From: Maribacter litoralis | GTDB lineage: Bacteria > Bacteroidota > Bacteroidia > Flavobacteriales > Flavobacteriaceae | Assembly (NCBI RefSeq): GCF_003075045.1 | Contig: NZ_QCZD01000001.1 | Location: 372,001-436,000, forward strand | Direction of reading: 5' to 3' | Length of the DNA stretch: 64,000 nucleotides | In this document: positions 1 to 8,995 of the stretch, one piece after another | How the letters are laid out: each line of letters opens with the position of its first letter | How positions within the stretch are numbered: position 1 is the first letter of the stretch | Translations under genes and position numbers: made by a program | The notes under the pieces: generated by a model | Database searches by the model: none | What the model was told of the DNA's origin: nothing | What the model saw: the letters and a program-made list of their open reading frames with translations, nothing else

Positions 1-168
1 CCCTGCGTCTACATCAAATGGTTTAACCTTCCATGTGTCGATATCATCGACTACAGCTTTGAGCGCATCTAGTTCTCCCGTTTTCTTCAGTTGTTCTTTC
101 TCCTCGTTACTTAAACGATCATCCATCCAACGTGCAATTAAATTTTTATCTTCTAAATGCTTGCTCAT
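1..168 (-). CDS. FecR-type anti-sigma factor, N-terminal fragment (runs off the left edge)
   Basis: Reading the minus strand from the ATG at 168 gives an open frame to the window edge starting MSKHLEDKNLIARWMDDRLS. A short cytoplasmic helix rich in Asp, Glu and Lys is what FecR-like anti-sigma factors carry at the N-terminus, where they bind the sigma factor. It lies 37 bp downstream of an ECF sigma gene on the same strand, the usual sigma/anti-sigma order in Bacteroidota, where such pairs control TonB-dependent uptake systems. Only 56 codons are visible, so the membrane segment and FecR domain are not seen; the call rests mostly on position. Confidence 0.6.
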   Translation of the reverse strand, partial: MSKHLEDKNLIARWMDDRLSNEEKEQLKKTGELDALKAVVDDIDTWKVKPFDVDAG

Positions 169-205
169 ACTAGTAATACGTTTTAAAAACTATTTAACCA
201 ACCTG

Positions 206-727
206 CTAAATAGAAAAATCTTTAATTTCTGTAATACTGTTCAGTTTTATCAATGCTTTTGAAATTCGTTTTTCTATGGCCGTTTCGCTAACTTCTAATC
301 GTAAGGCTATTTCTTTATACGTTAATTTATCTATCCTGTTCATTAAAAAAGCCTCACGTTGCTTTTCGGGCAAGTTAGAAATAACAGATTCTAGTTTAGA
401 CCTAAATTCTTTAGTTCTCAACTTAAAATAAGGGTCTTCGTTCTCTTGTACGTGTACTAGGCCTTTTTCAAATTTTAAGGCCACTTTTTTGTTTCTAAGG
501 TTATCTATCATAAGGTTGCGGGCTATTTTATATAAAAAACCAGTTACCCTATCATACACTACAGAACTACATTTGTTCCATAATTTCACAAAAGAATCAT
601 GTACTATATCTTCTGCACGTTGCATGTCACCAAACTTATAGTACAGGTAATTTCGCAAAACTTCTGCATGGGTTCTATAAATTTGATTGTAAACACGTTC
701 TTCGCAAACAGATGGCTCTTGCCCCAT
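206..727 (-). CDS. ECF-type RNA polymerase sigma factor
   Basis: The 173-residue protein has normal ECF length. Region 2 spans about residues 20-85, with AEDIVHDSFVKLW and the GFLYKIARNLMIDNLR helix that melts and reads the -10 element. Region 4 spans about 110-160, with LPEKQREAFLMNRID followed by the helix-turn-helix TYKEIALRLEVSETAIEKRIS for -35 recognition. It directs RNA polymerase to a small regulon. The FecR-like gene follows after 37 bp and is probably co-transcribed, so activity should be held in check until an outer-membrane signal arrives. The SusCD or TonB target operon, usually next door, lies beyond the window edge. Confidence 0.93.
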   Translation of the reverse strand: MGQEPSVCEERVYNQIYRTHAEVLRNYLYYKFGDMQRAEDIVHDSFVKLWNKCSSVVYDRVTGFLYKIARNLMIDNLRNKKVALKFEKGLVHVQENEDPYFKLRTKEFRSKLESVISNLPEKQREAFLMNRIDKLTYKEIALRLEVSETAIEKRISKALIKLNSITEIKDFSI

Positions 728-819
728 TCTTAAGTATTAAATTCTTTAAGACCTAAATGGTCTATAAGGCTATTTAGAGAAACCTTTAATAGCGTATAGT
801 GCAATATACTATAAAAATA

Positions 820-845
820 AAAGCCTATAGATTACTATAGGCTTT
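820..845 (-). terminator. Intrinsic terminator after the 219-aa secreted protein gene
   Basis: Arms AAAGCCTATAG and CTATAGGCTTT pair perfectly over a 4-nt ATTA loop. On the minus strand the hairpin is followed by a T-rich tract. It lies 40 bp beyond the stop of the gene at 885-1544. Confidence 0.8.
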
Positions 846-884
846 GATATTGTAGGATGTAATAATCTTTACAACAAGCTAAGT

Positions 885-1544
885 TTACTTACCGCAGTTC
901 TGATTATAGAACAATACAATAGCAGCCAATTCTGCTCCTTTACCATATTCTTCATCTTTAAAGTCTCCGTTGTTCATTTTATTGATGAGTTCTTTGCAAT
1001 CGCCCAATTGTTTCTTCACTTTTTTCTTGTACCCGATCCAATCTACATCACCAACAATTAATCTGTATACTTGTTCAATATTGGCTCCTGGTTTTTTAAT
1101 GTAATACTTTATAATAGTACCTCTATTGCTTGGTCCCCTTACAACTCTTCTTGAAACCTGTATACTTTGACTTGCCGTTAAATTCCCATTTTGTACGTAT
1201 GTATTGTTATGCTCAACTTTCATGCTACCATAATTCGTTTGAATATTACGTGCTACAAGCATAGTTTCTCCAGAAACCATTACTTGATATTCTTCTAACT
1301 TTTTAGACTTTGGTGAAGTTCTAAAATATTCGATATCTCCCGTTTTAATATGTTCTATATCTTCATGGGCAATTTTATCTGGTGTTGCACTTTCACTTGC
1401 ATAAAACAGAATCTTATTGCCTTTATTTTCAATTAATCCTTCTTTGACATCTCCATTCTTAAACGTTACCACACCTTTATTTTGTGCGAAAACATTTGTA
1501 ATAAACAGAAACAATACGGTAATCGGTAACATCTTGAAATTCAT
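885..1544 (-). CDS. Secreted protein of unknown function, 219 aa
   Basis: Residues 1-20 form a clean SPI signal peptide (hydrophobic ITVLFLFITNVFA, then Q). The mature part opens with KGVVTFKNGDVKEGLIE and 'ILFYASE', a beta-rich start seen in many Bacteroidota secreted proteins in which a short 'FKNGDxxxG' strand pair recurs. A C-terminal helical part carries two cysteines (GDCKE, QNCGK) that could form a disulfide. It is monocistronic, ending at its own terminator, with a 139-bp gap to the kinase upstream. An in-frame ATG four codons later is an alternative start. I do not recognise a named family. Confidence 0.75.
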   Translation of the reverse strand: MNFKMLPITVLFLFITNVFAQNKGVVTFKNGDVKEGLIENKGNKILFYASESATPDKIAHEDIEHIKTGDIEYFRTSPKSKKLEEYQVMVSGETMLVARNIQTNYGSMKVEHNNTYVQNGNLTASQSIQVSRRVVRGPSNRGTIIKYYIKKPGANIEQVYRLIVGDVDWIGYKKKVKKQLGDCKELINKMNNGDFKDEEYGKGAELAAIVLFYNQNCGK

Positions 1545-1683
1545 TGGTTAATGGTTTTATAATTTGTGAGTTGCTAAAACGCTGTTTTAACAAAAAAATT
1601 ATCTTATTAAAATGAAATTCAAGTAATTAAACCATACCTTGAGAATAATTTCAATAAATAAAATACATCTAATTAAATAGTGT

Positions 1684-3723
1684 TTACTTATGCAATGGTA
1701 CTGTGAAGAACACTGTGGTTCCAACATTTTCAATACTGGTAACCCATAATTTACCACCATTACTTTCTGCCATTTCTTTACATAAAAAAAGACCTAAACC
1801 TGTACCTTTTTCATTGTTGGTACCAAAAGTAGAATCTACATGAGCATTTTTAAAAAGTTGTTCTACCTTTCTCGTACTCATACCAATACCATTATCTGAA
1901 ACAGCAATTTCTAAGAAATCATCTTTTCTAGCAGCGCTAATATTTATAGTTCCATTGACATGAGTGAACTTTATAGCATTACTTATTAGATTTCTAAGAA
2001 TAATAGTCAAATGATTTTGATCACTGAAACATTTTGTGTCTGGTACTTCGTTAACAATCTTTATATCTTTTTTTGAGGCTAGGGGAGTCAATACTTTTAT
2101 GGTATTTTCAAGAACTGAGTTTATTTCCAATTCTCGGGGTTCTACCACAATACCGTTCATTTGAGCTTTGGCCCATTCTAATAGATTGTTTAGCATTACC
2201 GAAATTCCCTGTATATTATTTAAAGCTTTGGGGATTAACACATTGTATTGTTCTTTAGTCATCTGTTCTGTCAAAGACAATTCTAGCAATCCGTAAAAAG
2301 AATTTATAGGTCCTCTTAGATCATGGGCAATAATAGAAAAAAGCTTGTCTTTTGTTTTATTGGCTTCACTTAACTCAGCTTCGTGTTGCAATAGAATCTC
2401 TTGCTTTTCTTGTAGTTCTTGTGTGTATTTCTTTTGTAATTTATTGGTTCTATAAACAGATACTAAAAATATTAGAAGTAATACCAGGGCACCGATAGTA
2501 AAGTATATGTATTTTTTTTGTTTGGTAATTTCTTTGTTCTTTTCTACTATCAACTGTTTTTTCTGGTTCTCAAATTCCATTTTGCTTCGAAGAATGCCAA
2601 GACCTTTTTTAAACTTTTCATCTGCACCGATCTTATATAGTTCCAAATATGCCGTTTGGTAATTATAGGCCAACGTATTATCACCTTTTCTATGATATGT
2701 TTGTGCTAAAATTGAATTTGATTCTTTAATTACATTTTCAACATTTAAATCTTCGCCAAATTCTAATGATTTTAAACCATAATATTCTGCCTTGTCTATA
2801 TTATCTAATCCAAGATAACATTTTGACAATGCTAAGTACACCAAAGCATAACCATAAGTAAAGTTCAGTTCATCACATAATTCTTCTGCTTTTAGCAAAT
2901 ATTCTAGTGCTCTTTTATATTGTTTTTGTCGTAGCGCAATACTACCTTTTTGCTCATAAGAATGAGACAACCAATCCTTTATATTTTTCTTTTCAAAAAA
3001 GACTATACTTTTATCAATTAATTCATTGGCACGCTCATAATTGCCCATATCAGCATATTGAGAAGCCATGTTTAAAAATGTATAAGGTAAAGCCTTGTTA
3101 TCCTCAGATTCTAAACTTAAATCACGGGCTATATCTAAAAAAGTAGCAGCCGTTTGATAGTCTCCATTCTTACCGTAAAGGGTACCAATACTAACGTTGA
3201 TGTTAATGCTCATACCAATATCACCAATTTTATCGGCTACTTCTAAAGCCTCTAAAAATTGGGTAAGCGCAAGAGCATCTTCCCCTTGAATGGTATAATC
3301 TAAGCCCATATTGTTTAACGCTTTTAGTTTTTCAGCGCCAAGATTATATTTTTCGGCAATATTCAAAGCTTTTAAATTGTGATCTAAAGCTTTGTCTTTT
3401 TCCCCTTTTTCAAAATAATAATAACCGTAAGTAGATAAGGCTCTACTTTCTCCTGCTCTGTAATTGGATTTTAGACTTAAATCAAGTCCTTCTATTAATA
3501 AAATTGCCGTAGTATCAGGATTTTCGCGAATTTTTTCTTTTGCCAATTCAAGAATCAAATCTATATGCTGTGGACTTTTTGGCTTAAAATTGGATGCCAA
3601 ACGCAACTCGTTAATTTTATTAAGTGTACTTTTTTCTGATTGTCCTAGAAGTTTTGTGGTACAAACAAGAACCAGTAAAACAACAATGGGGAAGCTTTTC
3701 TTTGCAAATAAAATATGTAGCAT
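1684..3723 (-). CDS. Tetratricopeptide-repeat sensor histidine kinase
   Basis: Layout in 679 residues: signal peptide (1-28); helical TPR array (about 50-370) with repeats such as 'ALNNMGLDYTIQGEDALALTQF'-type pairs; one transmembrane helix (about 403-423); coiled coil; HisKA box SIIAHDLRGPINSF with the phosphorylated His near 466; and HATPase domain with N box NLISNAIKF, G1 DNGIGMS and G2 GTGLGLFLCKEM. The periplasmic TPR domain probably senses a protein or envelope state and the cytoplasmic kinase phosphorylates a response regulator. A response regulator lies 148 bp upstream on the same strand and is the obvious but unproven partner. No DNA-binding domain follows the kinase, so this is not a hybrid. 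Confidence 0.92.
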   Translation of the reverse strand: MLHILFAKKSFPIVVLLVLVCTTKLLGQSEKSTLNKINELRLASNFKPKSPQHIDLILELAKEKIRENPDTTAILLIEGLDLSLKSNYRAGESRALSTYGYYYFEKGEKDKALDHNLKALNIAEKYNLGAEKLKALNNMGLDYTIQGEDALALTQFLEALEVADKIGDIGMSININVSIGTLYGKNGDYQTAATFLDIARDLSLESEDNKALPYTFLNMASQYADMGNYERANELIDKSIVFFEKKNIKDWLSHSYEQKGSIALRQKQYKRALEYLLKAEELCDELNFTYGYALVYLALSKCYLGLDNIDKAEYYGLKSLEFGEDLNVENVIKESNSILAQTYHRKGDNTLAYNYQTAYLELYKIGADEKFKKGLGILRSKMEFENQKKQLIVEKNKEITKQKKYIYFTIGALVLLLIFLVSVYRTNKLQKKYTQELQEKQEILLQHEAELSEANKTKDKLFSIIAHDLRGPINSFYGLLELSLTEQMTKEQYNVLIPKALNNIQGISVMLNNLLEWAKAQMNGIVVEPRELEINSVLENTIKVLTPLASKKDIKIVNEVPDTKCFSDQNHLTIILRNLISNAIKFTHVNGTINISAARKDDFLEIAVSDNGIGMSTRKVEQLFKNAHVDSTFGTNNEKGTGLGLFLCKEMAESNGGKLWVTSIENVGTTVFFTVPLHK

Positions 3724-3871
3724 TTAACCGGTTATTTCCGAAAAATTACAAACAGAAATTTAGATTAAATCATTTTTGTTGTGAAAAAATATTTTATGTA
3801 GGTGAATTCTTACTTTTAAGTGTGTGAAGAAAATTGAATATTAAAATGAGGCTGATTAATTTATAAGCCTA

Positions 3872-4291
3872 TTAATGGTTATATGCGTTATAATTTTGAT
3901 AGTTACTACGAGATATGGTCTTATCACTTTTACCATATAGTTTTTCATATACTAGATCTATAGAATTATGAAGTCCTGATTTCGTAAATGGTTTGGTTAT
4001 AAAATCTACACAACCGAGCTCTCTGGCTACATCTTCGAATTCTTGTTTTGTTGAACTTGATATAAAAGGTAATCGGTCAGCGAACATTTCTAAAAAAGAG
4101 AGTCCGTTCATTCCCGGCATTTCAATGTCCGAAATCACAAATTGTGGTTTGTTGATCTGTATGTGTACCCAAGCGTCATAAGAATCATCAAAAGTTGTTA
4201 CACTACCTACTAATGGATGGGTTTTTGCAAGTTTCTCTGCTAACGACAACCACAACGTAGAGTCATCTACAATTACCAGTTCCAATTTCAT
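3872..4291 (-). CDS. Single-domain response regulator (CheY-like)
   Basis: In the 139-residue receiver domain the acidic pocket is D9-D10 (VIVDDSTLW), the phospho-acceptor is Asp55 (FVISDIEMPGMNG), the switch Ser/Thr lies in FISSST near 80, and the invariant Lys is K100 (FITKPF). No output domain follows, so it must act by protein contact or phosphorelay. It sits upstream of the TPR histidine kinase on the same strand, which suggests a pair. The first residues MKLELVIVDDS start directly at beta-1, which supports the ATG at 4291. A short polar tail rich in Tyr and Asn follows the domain. Confidence 0.9.
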   Translation of the reverse strand: MKLELVIVDDSTLWLSLAEKLAKTHPLVGSVTTFDDSYDAWVHIQINKPQFVISDIEMPGMNGLSFLEMFADRLPFISSSTKQEFEDVARELGCVDFITKPFTKSGLHNSIDLVYEKLYGKSDKTISRSNYQNYNAYNH

Positions 4292-4657
4292 ACTATTTGA
4301 GTTTAGAAAAAGAAAAGTATACCATTGTCACAAAGTGAGAAATTAATTCAGATAAAAAGCATAAATGGTCTACATAAGTACCATTTGATGTAAAATTCTC
4401 CTTAAAAAAATGAAATAACAGTTATCCAAAACTATATACATTATAACACATCATCTTTTTGAATACTAAATCTATCACGAACCTTTTAGACAAAATAATA
4501 ATAGCGTAACTAGTTATAGTTTAATGAAAAACCACTTGCAATAAAGCAATTGAAATTGTTTCTTTCTAGTTCAAGTGGTGATTTCTATTTGTAATCAGCA
4601 CATTATTTCTGATATTACCTGACCGAATTCATCAAATCAATATTATAAATTACACTA
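4292..4657. other. Divergent intergenic region with a long-armed hairpin
   Basis: This 366-bp gap separates the response regulator (minus) from the DUF1080 gene (plus). It is AT-rich and I see no coding frame. It contains one inverted repeat, ACCACTTG at 4531-4538 and CAAGTGGT at 4572-4579, with a 33-nt loop that itself has complementary AT-rich stretches. It could be a structured 5' leader or a regulatory site; nothing further can be said. Confidence 0.4.
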
Positions 4658-5431
4658 ATGACCAAATCCTCCCTTTATATTCTAGTATCAATCATTTTTA
4701 TCATCATCTCTTGCAAAACTGAAAAGAAAAAGGAGTTCCAAATTACTCGTTCTAAAGAAATAGCAGCTAAAAACAAGGTAAATAATCAATTATTGGATAT
4801 TGAAAAGGAACAAGGTTGGCGCTTACTTTTTAATGGTACATCATTAGAAGGCTGGCATCTTTTCAACAAACCAGATTCCACCAAATTTTCGGCTTGGGAA
4901 GTAAGAGATGGTATGATTTTTTGTAATGCTACAGATGAAAGTAAAGTATTTGGGGATTTAGTGACCGATAAGGATTATGAAAACTATGAGCTGCAATTTG
5001 ACTGGCAAATGGCACTTAGAGGAAACGGTGGCGCATTTATCAATGTGCAAGAAACTCCGGAACACAAAGCAACTTATAATACCGGTGTTGAGTACCAATT
5101 ATTGGAACCAGAACATATGGATACCAAAACTCCTTTAAAAAGACCAGGTACTATATGGGGCTTAGCTCCACAACTAAATACCGTTGAAGCAAATCCGGTT
5201 GGGCAATGGAATACCACACGAATTATTCAACAAAACGGAAAAATTCAGTTCTATCTTAACGGCGTACTTACGGCCGAAGAAGAAATAAACTCCGCCGCTT
5301 GGAAAAATAAAGTTGCCAACTCAAAATTTAAAGATGCACCTGGTTTTGGAAAGTCTACCAAAGGTAAAATTGCATTTCAAAATTGGTATTTTGAATCTTG
5401 GTTTAGAAATGTAAAAATAAGGGAATTGTAA
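4658..5431 (+). CDS. DUF1080 (3-keto-disaccharide hydrolase-like) lipoprotein
   Basis: Residues 1-20 form an SPII signal with lipobox IISC, so Cys19 or thereabouts is lipidated. From about residue 50 the protein follows the DUF1080/PF06439 pattern: GWRLLFNGTSLEGWHLFN, then the 'AWEVRDGMIFCN' strand, 'GDLVTDKDYENYELQFDWQ', 'GNGGAFINVQE', and a C-terminal 'IAFQNWYFESWFRNVKIREL'. This is a concanavalin-like beta-sandwich; characterised members hydrolyse 3-keto-glycosides, others bind sugars. Its length of 257 aa is normal for one domain. No 3-keto sugar dehydrogenase is next to it, so the substrate cannot be inferred from the neighbours. Confidence 0.88.
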   Translation: MTKSSLYILVSIIFIIISCKTEKKKEFQITRSKEIAAKNKVNNQLLDIEKEQGWRLLFNGTSLEGWHLFNKPDSTKFSAWEVRDGMIFCNATDESKVFGDLVTDKDYENYELQFDWQMALRGNGGAFINVQETPEHKATYNTGVEYQLLEPEHMDTKTPLKRPGTIWGLAPQLNTVEANPVGQWNTTRIIQQNGKIQFYLNGVLTAEEEINSAAWKNKVANSKFKDAPGFGKSTKGKIAFQNWYFESWFRNVKIREL

Positions 5432-5559
5432 AAACCTATTTTATATAGCACCTAAACTATTTGAATTGAATATTTTTAAAGTAATTAAAAATTAGCATTC
5501 GTAAATTTTATTCTTAGAAAATCAGCCGACCAACCACCATACAGCAAGTACTAGATCAA

Positions 5560-6276
5560 TTGGATATCATTATTGATGATGCCATTACTACGAATAGCCG
5601 CATTGGTTATTTTGCCTATCTCTATAGAAGGGTTACCGCTGAAATTCAAAATGAAATAGTGTTGGGCAATTTTGAAGACAATGCCCGAATGGAAATTTTT
5701 GATGTTGCCTTTGCCAACTATTATATTGATGCATATAATGGCTATACCAGACAAACACCCATAAGTAAATCTTGGCAGTTCGCTTTTAATGCCAAAAACG
5801 AACCTTTAACCATTTTACAACATATCATGTTAGGTATCAATACCCATATTAATCTTGATTTAGGATTAGCCGCAAGCGCTGTAATGCAAGGCAAACAAAT
5901 TAGCGATATAGAAAATGATTTTAATATCGTAAATAATATTCTTGGTAATATCGTCAATGAAATGCAAGACAGATTAAGTAGGGTTTCTCCCTTGCTATTT
6001 ATATTGGACATTGCAGGTAAGAATACCGATGAAGAAATCATCAATTTTAGTTTAGGTAAAGCAAGGGCACTATCATGGTATAATGCCAATTTATTATGGG
6101 GTTTGGGAGTTGGGCATCAAGACGATGCGATACGCAATATGGATTTAGCTGTTTTACGATTGGGAGAATTCATCAAATCTCCAAAATCATCATTTATCAC
6201 TTATACCCTTAAGTTTATTGGAAAGTTCGAAGAAAAGAATGTGGGCAAGGTAATTTCTAGGTTGCGGGAAGATTAA
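5560..6276 (+). CDS. DUF5995 family protein with no canonical start codon
   Basis: The 238-residue helical protein carries DUF5995 features: a SRIGYFAYLYRRVT segment, HIMLGINTHINLDLGLAA with two His, and WYNANLLWGLG near the C-terminus. The His-rich core suggests a metal-bound helical fold; the function is unknown. The only start-like codon by the alignment is TTG at 5560. The frame is open upstream to a TAG at 5515-5517, and the codons before 5560 read IQQVLDQLD, which also looks like the family N-terminus, so translation may start further upstream at a rare ATC or ATA. There is no in-frame ATG or GTG between that stop and 5560. Confidence 0.75.
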   Translation: MDIIIDDAITTNSRIGYFAYLYRRVTAEIQNEIVLGNFEDNARMEIFDVAFANYYIDAYNGYTRQTPISKSWQFAFNAKNEPLTILQHIMLGINTHINLDLGLAASAVMQGKQISDIENDFNIVNNILGNIVNEMQDRLSRVSPLLFILDIAGKNTDEEIINFSLGKARALSWYNANLLWGLGVGHQDDAIRNMDLAVLRLGEFIKSPKSSFITYTLKFIGKFEEKNVGKVISRLRED

Positions 6277-6434
6277 AGTTAATTTTCATCCTTTGTATGC
6301 CACTCTTAACTTTTGCAAAGCTTTTATTACAAAGTTACTTCTAACTGTTTGTTTAATTTTTTATATAAATAATTAAACATTATGTATTTTTGAATTATCA
6401 TTTATAGAGATTAATTCATAGAAATACTAAAAAT

Positions 6435-6599
6435 ATGTTCAGAATATTTAAAAAGAAGTCAGAAAAAGAAAAATTACAATCTCAATATGAAAAGCTGCTG
6501 AAAGAAGCGCATACACTTTCAACAACCAATAGAAAAATGAGTGATCAAAAAGCTTTTGAAGCTGATGAAATAATGAAAAAAATTGAAATGCTTCCTTAA
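6435..6599 (+). CDS. Lacal_2735 family small protein, 54 aa
   Basis: The ATG at 6435 opens a 54-codon frame. It starts MFRIFKKKSEKEKLQSQYEK and continues with LLKEAHTLSTTNRKMSD, ending in MKKIEMLP. This basic N-terminus plus one amphipathic helical pair is the Lacal_2735 family seen throughout Flavobacteriaceae. The function is unknown. It stands alone between the DUF5995 gene and the flavin oxidoreductase, 47 bp upstream of the latter, and might share its transcript. Confidence 0.8.
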   Translation: MFRIFKKKSEKEKLQSQYEKLLKEAHTLSTTNRKMSDQKAFEADEIMKKIEMLP

Positions 6600-6646
6600 T
6601 TTCACCTTTTCTAATTAGGAATAGTATTAAAGCGTAGAAGGTAATT

Positions 6647-7900
6647 ATGGAAAAGCAGGATTATAAAATACATATTGTTGGTGCCGGTGTTAGCGGATTA
6701 ATAGCTGCGACTGTTTTAGAACAAAATGGTTTTTCTCCCATAATTCTTGAAGCAACAGAAAGAGCAGGAGGTAGGGTAAAAACGGATAATATAAATGGTT
6801 ATCAATTAGACCAAGGGTTTCAAGTGCTACTTACGGCTTATCCTGCCGCTCAAAAATATCTTGATTATGATTCTTTAGAACTACAACATTTCTTACCAGG
6901 AGCTTCCATTTTTAAAAATGGAAAACAAGAAGTAATTGGTGATCCGCTAAGAGATGCATCCTTATTGTTTTCTACTTTGTTTGCCAATATTGGTTCTGTT
7001 GCCGATAAGTTGAAAATTCTTAAATTAAATACTAGCCTAAAGAAAAAATCTATTGACGAAATTTTTTCTGATGAAGCGCAAACAACATTTTCTTATTTGA
7101 CCGATTTAGGGTTCTCCTCTGAAATAATTGACGATTTCTTTACACCATTTTTTAGCGGAATTTTTCTAGAAAACAAGCTAGAAACATCTAGTAGAATGTT
7201 CGAGTTTGTTTATAAAATGTTCGGCGAAGGTGATGCGGCAGTACCAAAAGGAGGGATGGAAGAAATTCCAAAGCAATTAGTCCGTCAGCTACAAAACACT
7301 TCTATAAACTACAATACCGCAGTAGCTTCCATAAGCGAAAAAGAAATCCTACTTGCCAACGGTACTAAAATAGAAAGCGATTTTACGATTGTTGCAACAG
7401 AACCTAGTCAACTAATCAGAAATCTAAAGAATCAAGCTACGGAATGGCATAGTTGTGACACCTTATATTTTGAAACCGAAAACAGAAAAATCAATAAAAA
7501 ATTAATCGGACTTCTACCTGAAACCGACTCGTTAATCAATAACATTTTTTACCCCACAAGTCTTGAAACCATGGTTAGCGGCGGTAAGGAATTGCTTTCG
7601 GTAACTGTAGTTAACAATAATGGAATAACTGGGAAAGAGCTTGTGAATAGGGTTCAAGAAGAATTGAGAGAATACTGTGGTATTACGTCCTGTACCTTCT
7701 TAAAACATTACCATATTCCCATGTCTTTACCAAACTTGAGCCAACTGCAATACGAAATACCGCCTTCTGAAACACGCTTGACCGAAACCATTTATTTAGC
7801 GGGAGATGTACAATTGAACGGTTCCTTAAATGCCGCAATGTTAGCGGGAGAAAGTGCGGCTCATGGTGTACTGGAAAACTTAGAAGGTTTGTTTAAATAG
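6647..7900 (+). CDS. FAD-dependent amine-oxidase/phytoene-desaturase-like oxidoreductase
   Basis: The 417-residue protein has an N-terminal dinucleotide-binding fold: IHIVGAGVSGLIAATVL with the GxGxxG pattern (about residues 11-16), an acidic residue ending beta-2 (IILEAT), and GGRVKT shortly after, the 'GGR' signature of the amine oxidase/protoporphyrinogen oxidase/carotenoid desaturase clan. A second FAD contact is at the C-terminus (IYLAGDVQLNGSLNAAMLAGESAA). The substrate is not evident: there are no carotenoid or haem genes nearby. It is soluble with no signal peptide. Convergent with the AraC gene, 30 bp apart. Confidence 0.85.
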   Translation: MEKQDYKIHIVGAGVSGLIAATVLEQNGFSPIILEATERAGGRVKTDNINGYQLDQGFQVLLTAYPAAQKYLDYDSLELQHFLPGASIFKNGKQEVIGDPLRDASLLFSTLFANIGSVADKLKILKLNTSLKKKSIDEIFSDEAQTTFSYLTDLGFSSEIIDDFFTPFFSGIFLENKLETSSRMFEFVYKMFGEGDAAVPKGGMEEIPKQLVRQLQNTSINYNTAVASISEKEILLANGTKIESDFTIVATEPSQLIRNLKNQATEWHSCDTLYFETENRKINKKLIGLLPETDSLINNIFYPTSLETMVSGGKELLSVTVVNNNGITGKELVNRVQEELREYCGITSCTFLKHYHIPMSLPNLSQLQYEIPPSETRLTETIYLAGDVQLNGSLNAAMLAGESAAHGVLENLEGLFK

Positions 7901-7930
7901 TGATTTTCAAACTTCTAGTTTTAACTTTTA

Positions 7931-8845
7931 TTAATTCAACGTCGCCCTAAACTCCTTAGGGGAACGCCCTACTTTTTGTTTGAACAAACGGCTAAAATGC
8001 TGTGGATATTTAAAACCGAGTTCATAGGCAATTTCACTGACCGATTTGTTAGGGTCGAATACTTTTTCCTTAGCTACATCTATCAATTTCCCTTGAATAT
8101 ATTCTTGGGCAGATTTGCCGGTTTCCTTTTTAACCAAGTCCCCAAAATAATTGGAGGATAAATGAAGCTGATCCGCAAAATAAGCTACTGAAGGCAAACC
8201 ATTGATCTTTGGCTTTTCCGATGAAAAGTATTGAGAAAGTAGATGATCAAACTTCTCTAAAGTACCCTTATTCACTACTTCACGTGTAATGAATTGCCTG
8301 TCATAAAAACGAAGGCAATAATCTAAAAATAGTTCAATATTCGTCACAATCAGTTTCTTGCTATGTTTATCAATGGGCTGCTCCAATTCAAACTGAATTT
8401 TTTCCAATAAACTCAAAATTAGCTTTCGCTCTTTTGCGGATAAATGCAAAGCTTCATTACTTGAATAGGCAAAGAAATTAAATTCGTGAATCTTTTTTGC
8501 CAAACTTGTACCCAGCAATAGGTCTGGGTGAAAAAGCAAAGCATAGCCTTTGGGTACAAAACCCGGTTCATAGCCGCCAAGTTCAATAGTCTGGTTGGGC
8601 GCCATAAAAACCAAGGTACCTTCGTCATAGTCATATGAGTTACCGCCATACTTAAGTTTACAACCCACTGCATCTTTCAAAAAAATAGCATAACAGCTGT
8701 AATGAAATCCGTCGTACGATTTATTGGTATATCCGGATTGGTTTACCTTTTTAAAATCGACAATACCTACCAAAGGATGCAGAACTTCGTAATTTCTTAA
8801 TTTAAAGTAGTCTGCAATGGTTTTAATTTCTAAAATATTCTTCAC
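7931..8845 (-). CDS. AraC-family transcriptional regulator
   Basis: Of 304 residues, the first 190 or so form a cupin-like sensor domain (for example YDEGTLVFMAPNQTIELGG). About 200-300 hold the double helix-turn-helix: SVAYFADQLHLSSNYFGDLVKKETGKSA, and SVSEIAYELGFKYPQHFSRLFK followed by GRSPKEFR. It is transcribed away from the plus-strand set at 8996-12658 (secreted protein, alpha/beta hydrolase, cupin, CMD protein, cupin). Regulators of this type in Bacteroidota often control such divergent small oxidoreductase/cupin operons, so it is the probable regulator of that set. Confidence 0.93.
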   Translation of the reverse strand: MKNILEIKTIADYFKLRNYEVLHPLVGIVDFKKVNQSGYTNKSYDGFHYSCYAIFLKDAVGCKLKYGGNSYDYDEGTLVFMAPNQTIELGGYEPGFVPKGYALLFHPDLLLGTSLAKKIHEFNFFAYSSNEALHLSAKERKLILSLLEKIQFELEQPIDKHSKKLIVTNIELFLDYCLRFYDRQFITREVVNKGTLEKFDHLLSQYFSSEKPKINGLPSVAYFADQLHLSSNYFGDLVKKETGKSAQEYIQGKLIDVAKEKVFDPNKSVSEIAYELGFKYPQHFSRLFKQKVGRSPKEFRATLN

Positions 8846-8969
8846 AACTCATTGTATTTAAAATAAAGATAACCTATTGCCGATCACATCATCAAGCTAC
8901 ATATGTATTATCTGTAATTATGGTATAAACATCCGTTATTTGGGTAGTACCGCACCTAAGTTCTTCCCC

Positions 8970-8977
8970 TAATTTTG
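8970..8977 (+). promoter_or_regulatory. Bacteroidota -7 element TAATTTTG
   Basis: This matches the TAnnTTTG consensus of the housekeeping sigma factor and lies 18 bp before the ATG at 8996. No well-spaced TTG -33 box is seen, which would fit a promoter that needs an activator such as the divergent AraC protein. Confidence 0.45.
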
Positions 8978-8995
8978 ACATTGTAATCACGTACA

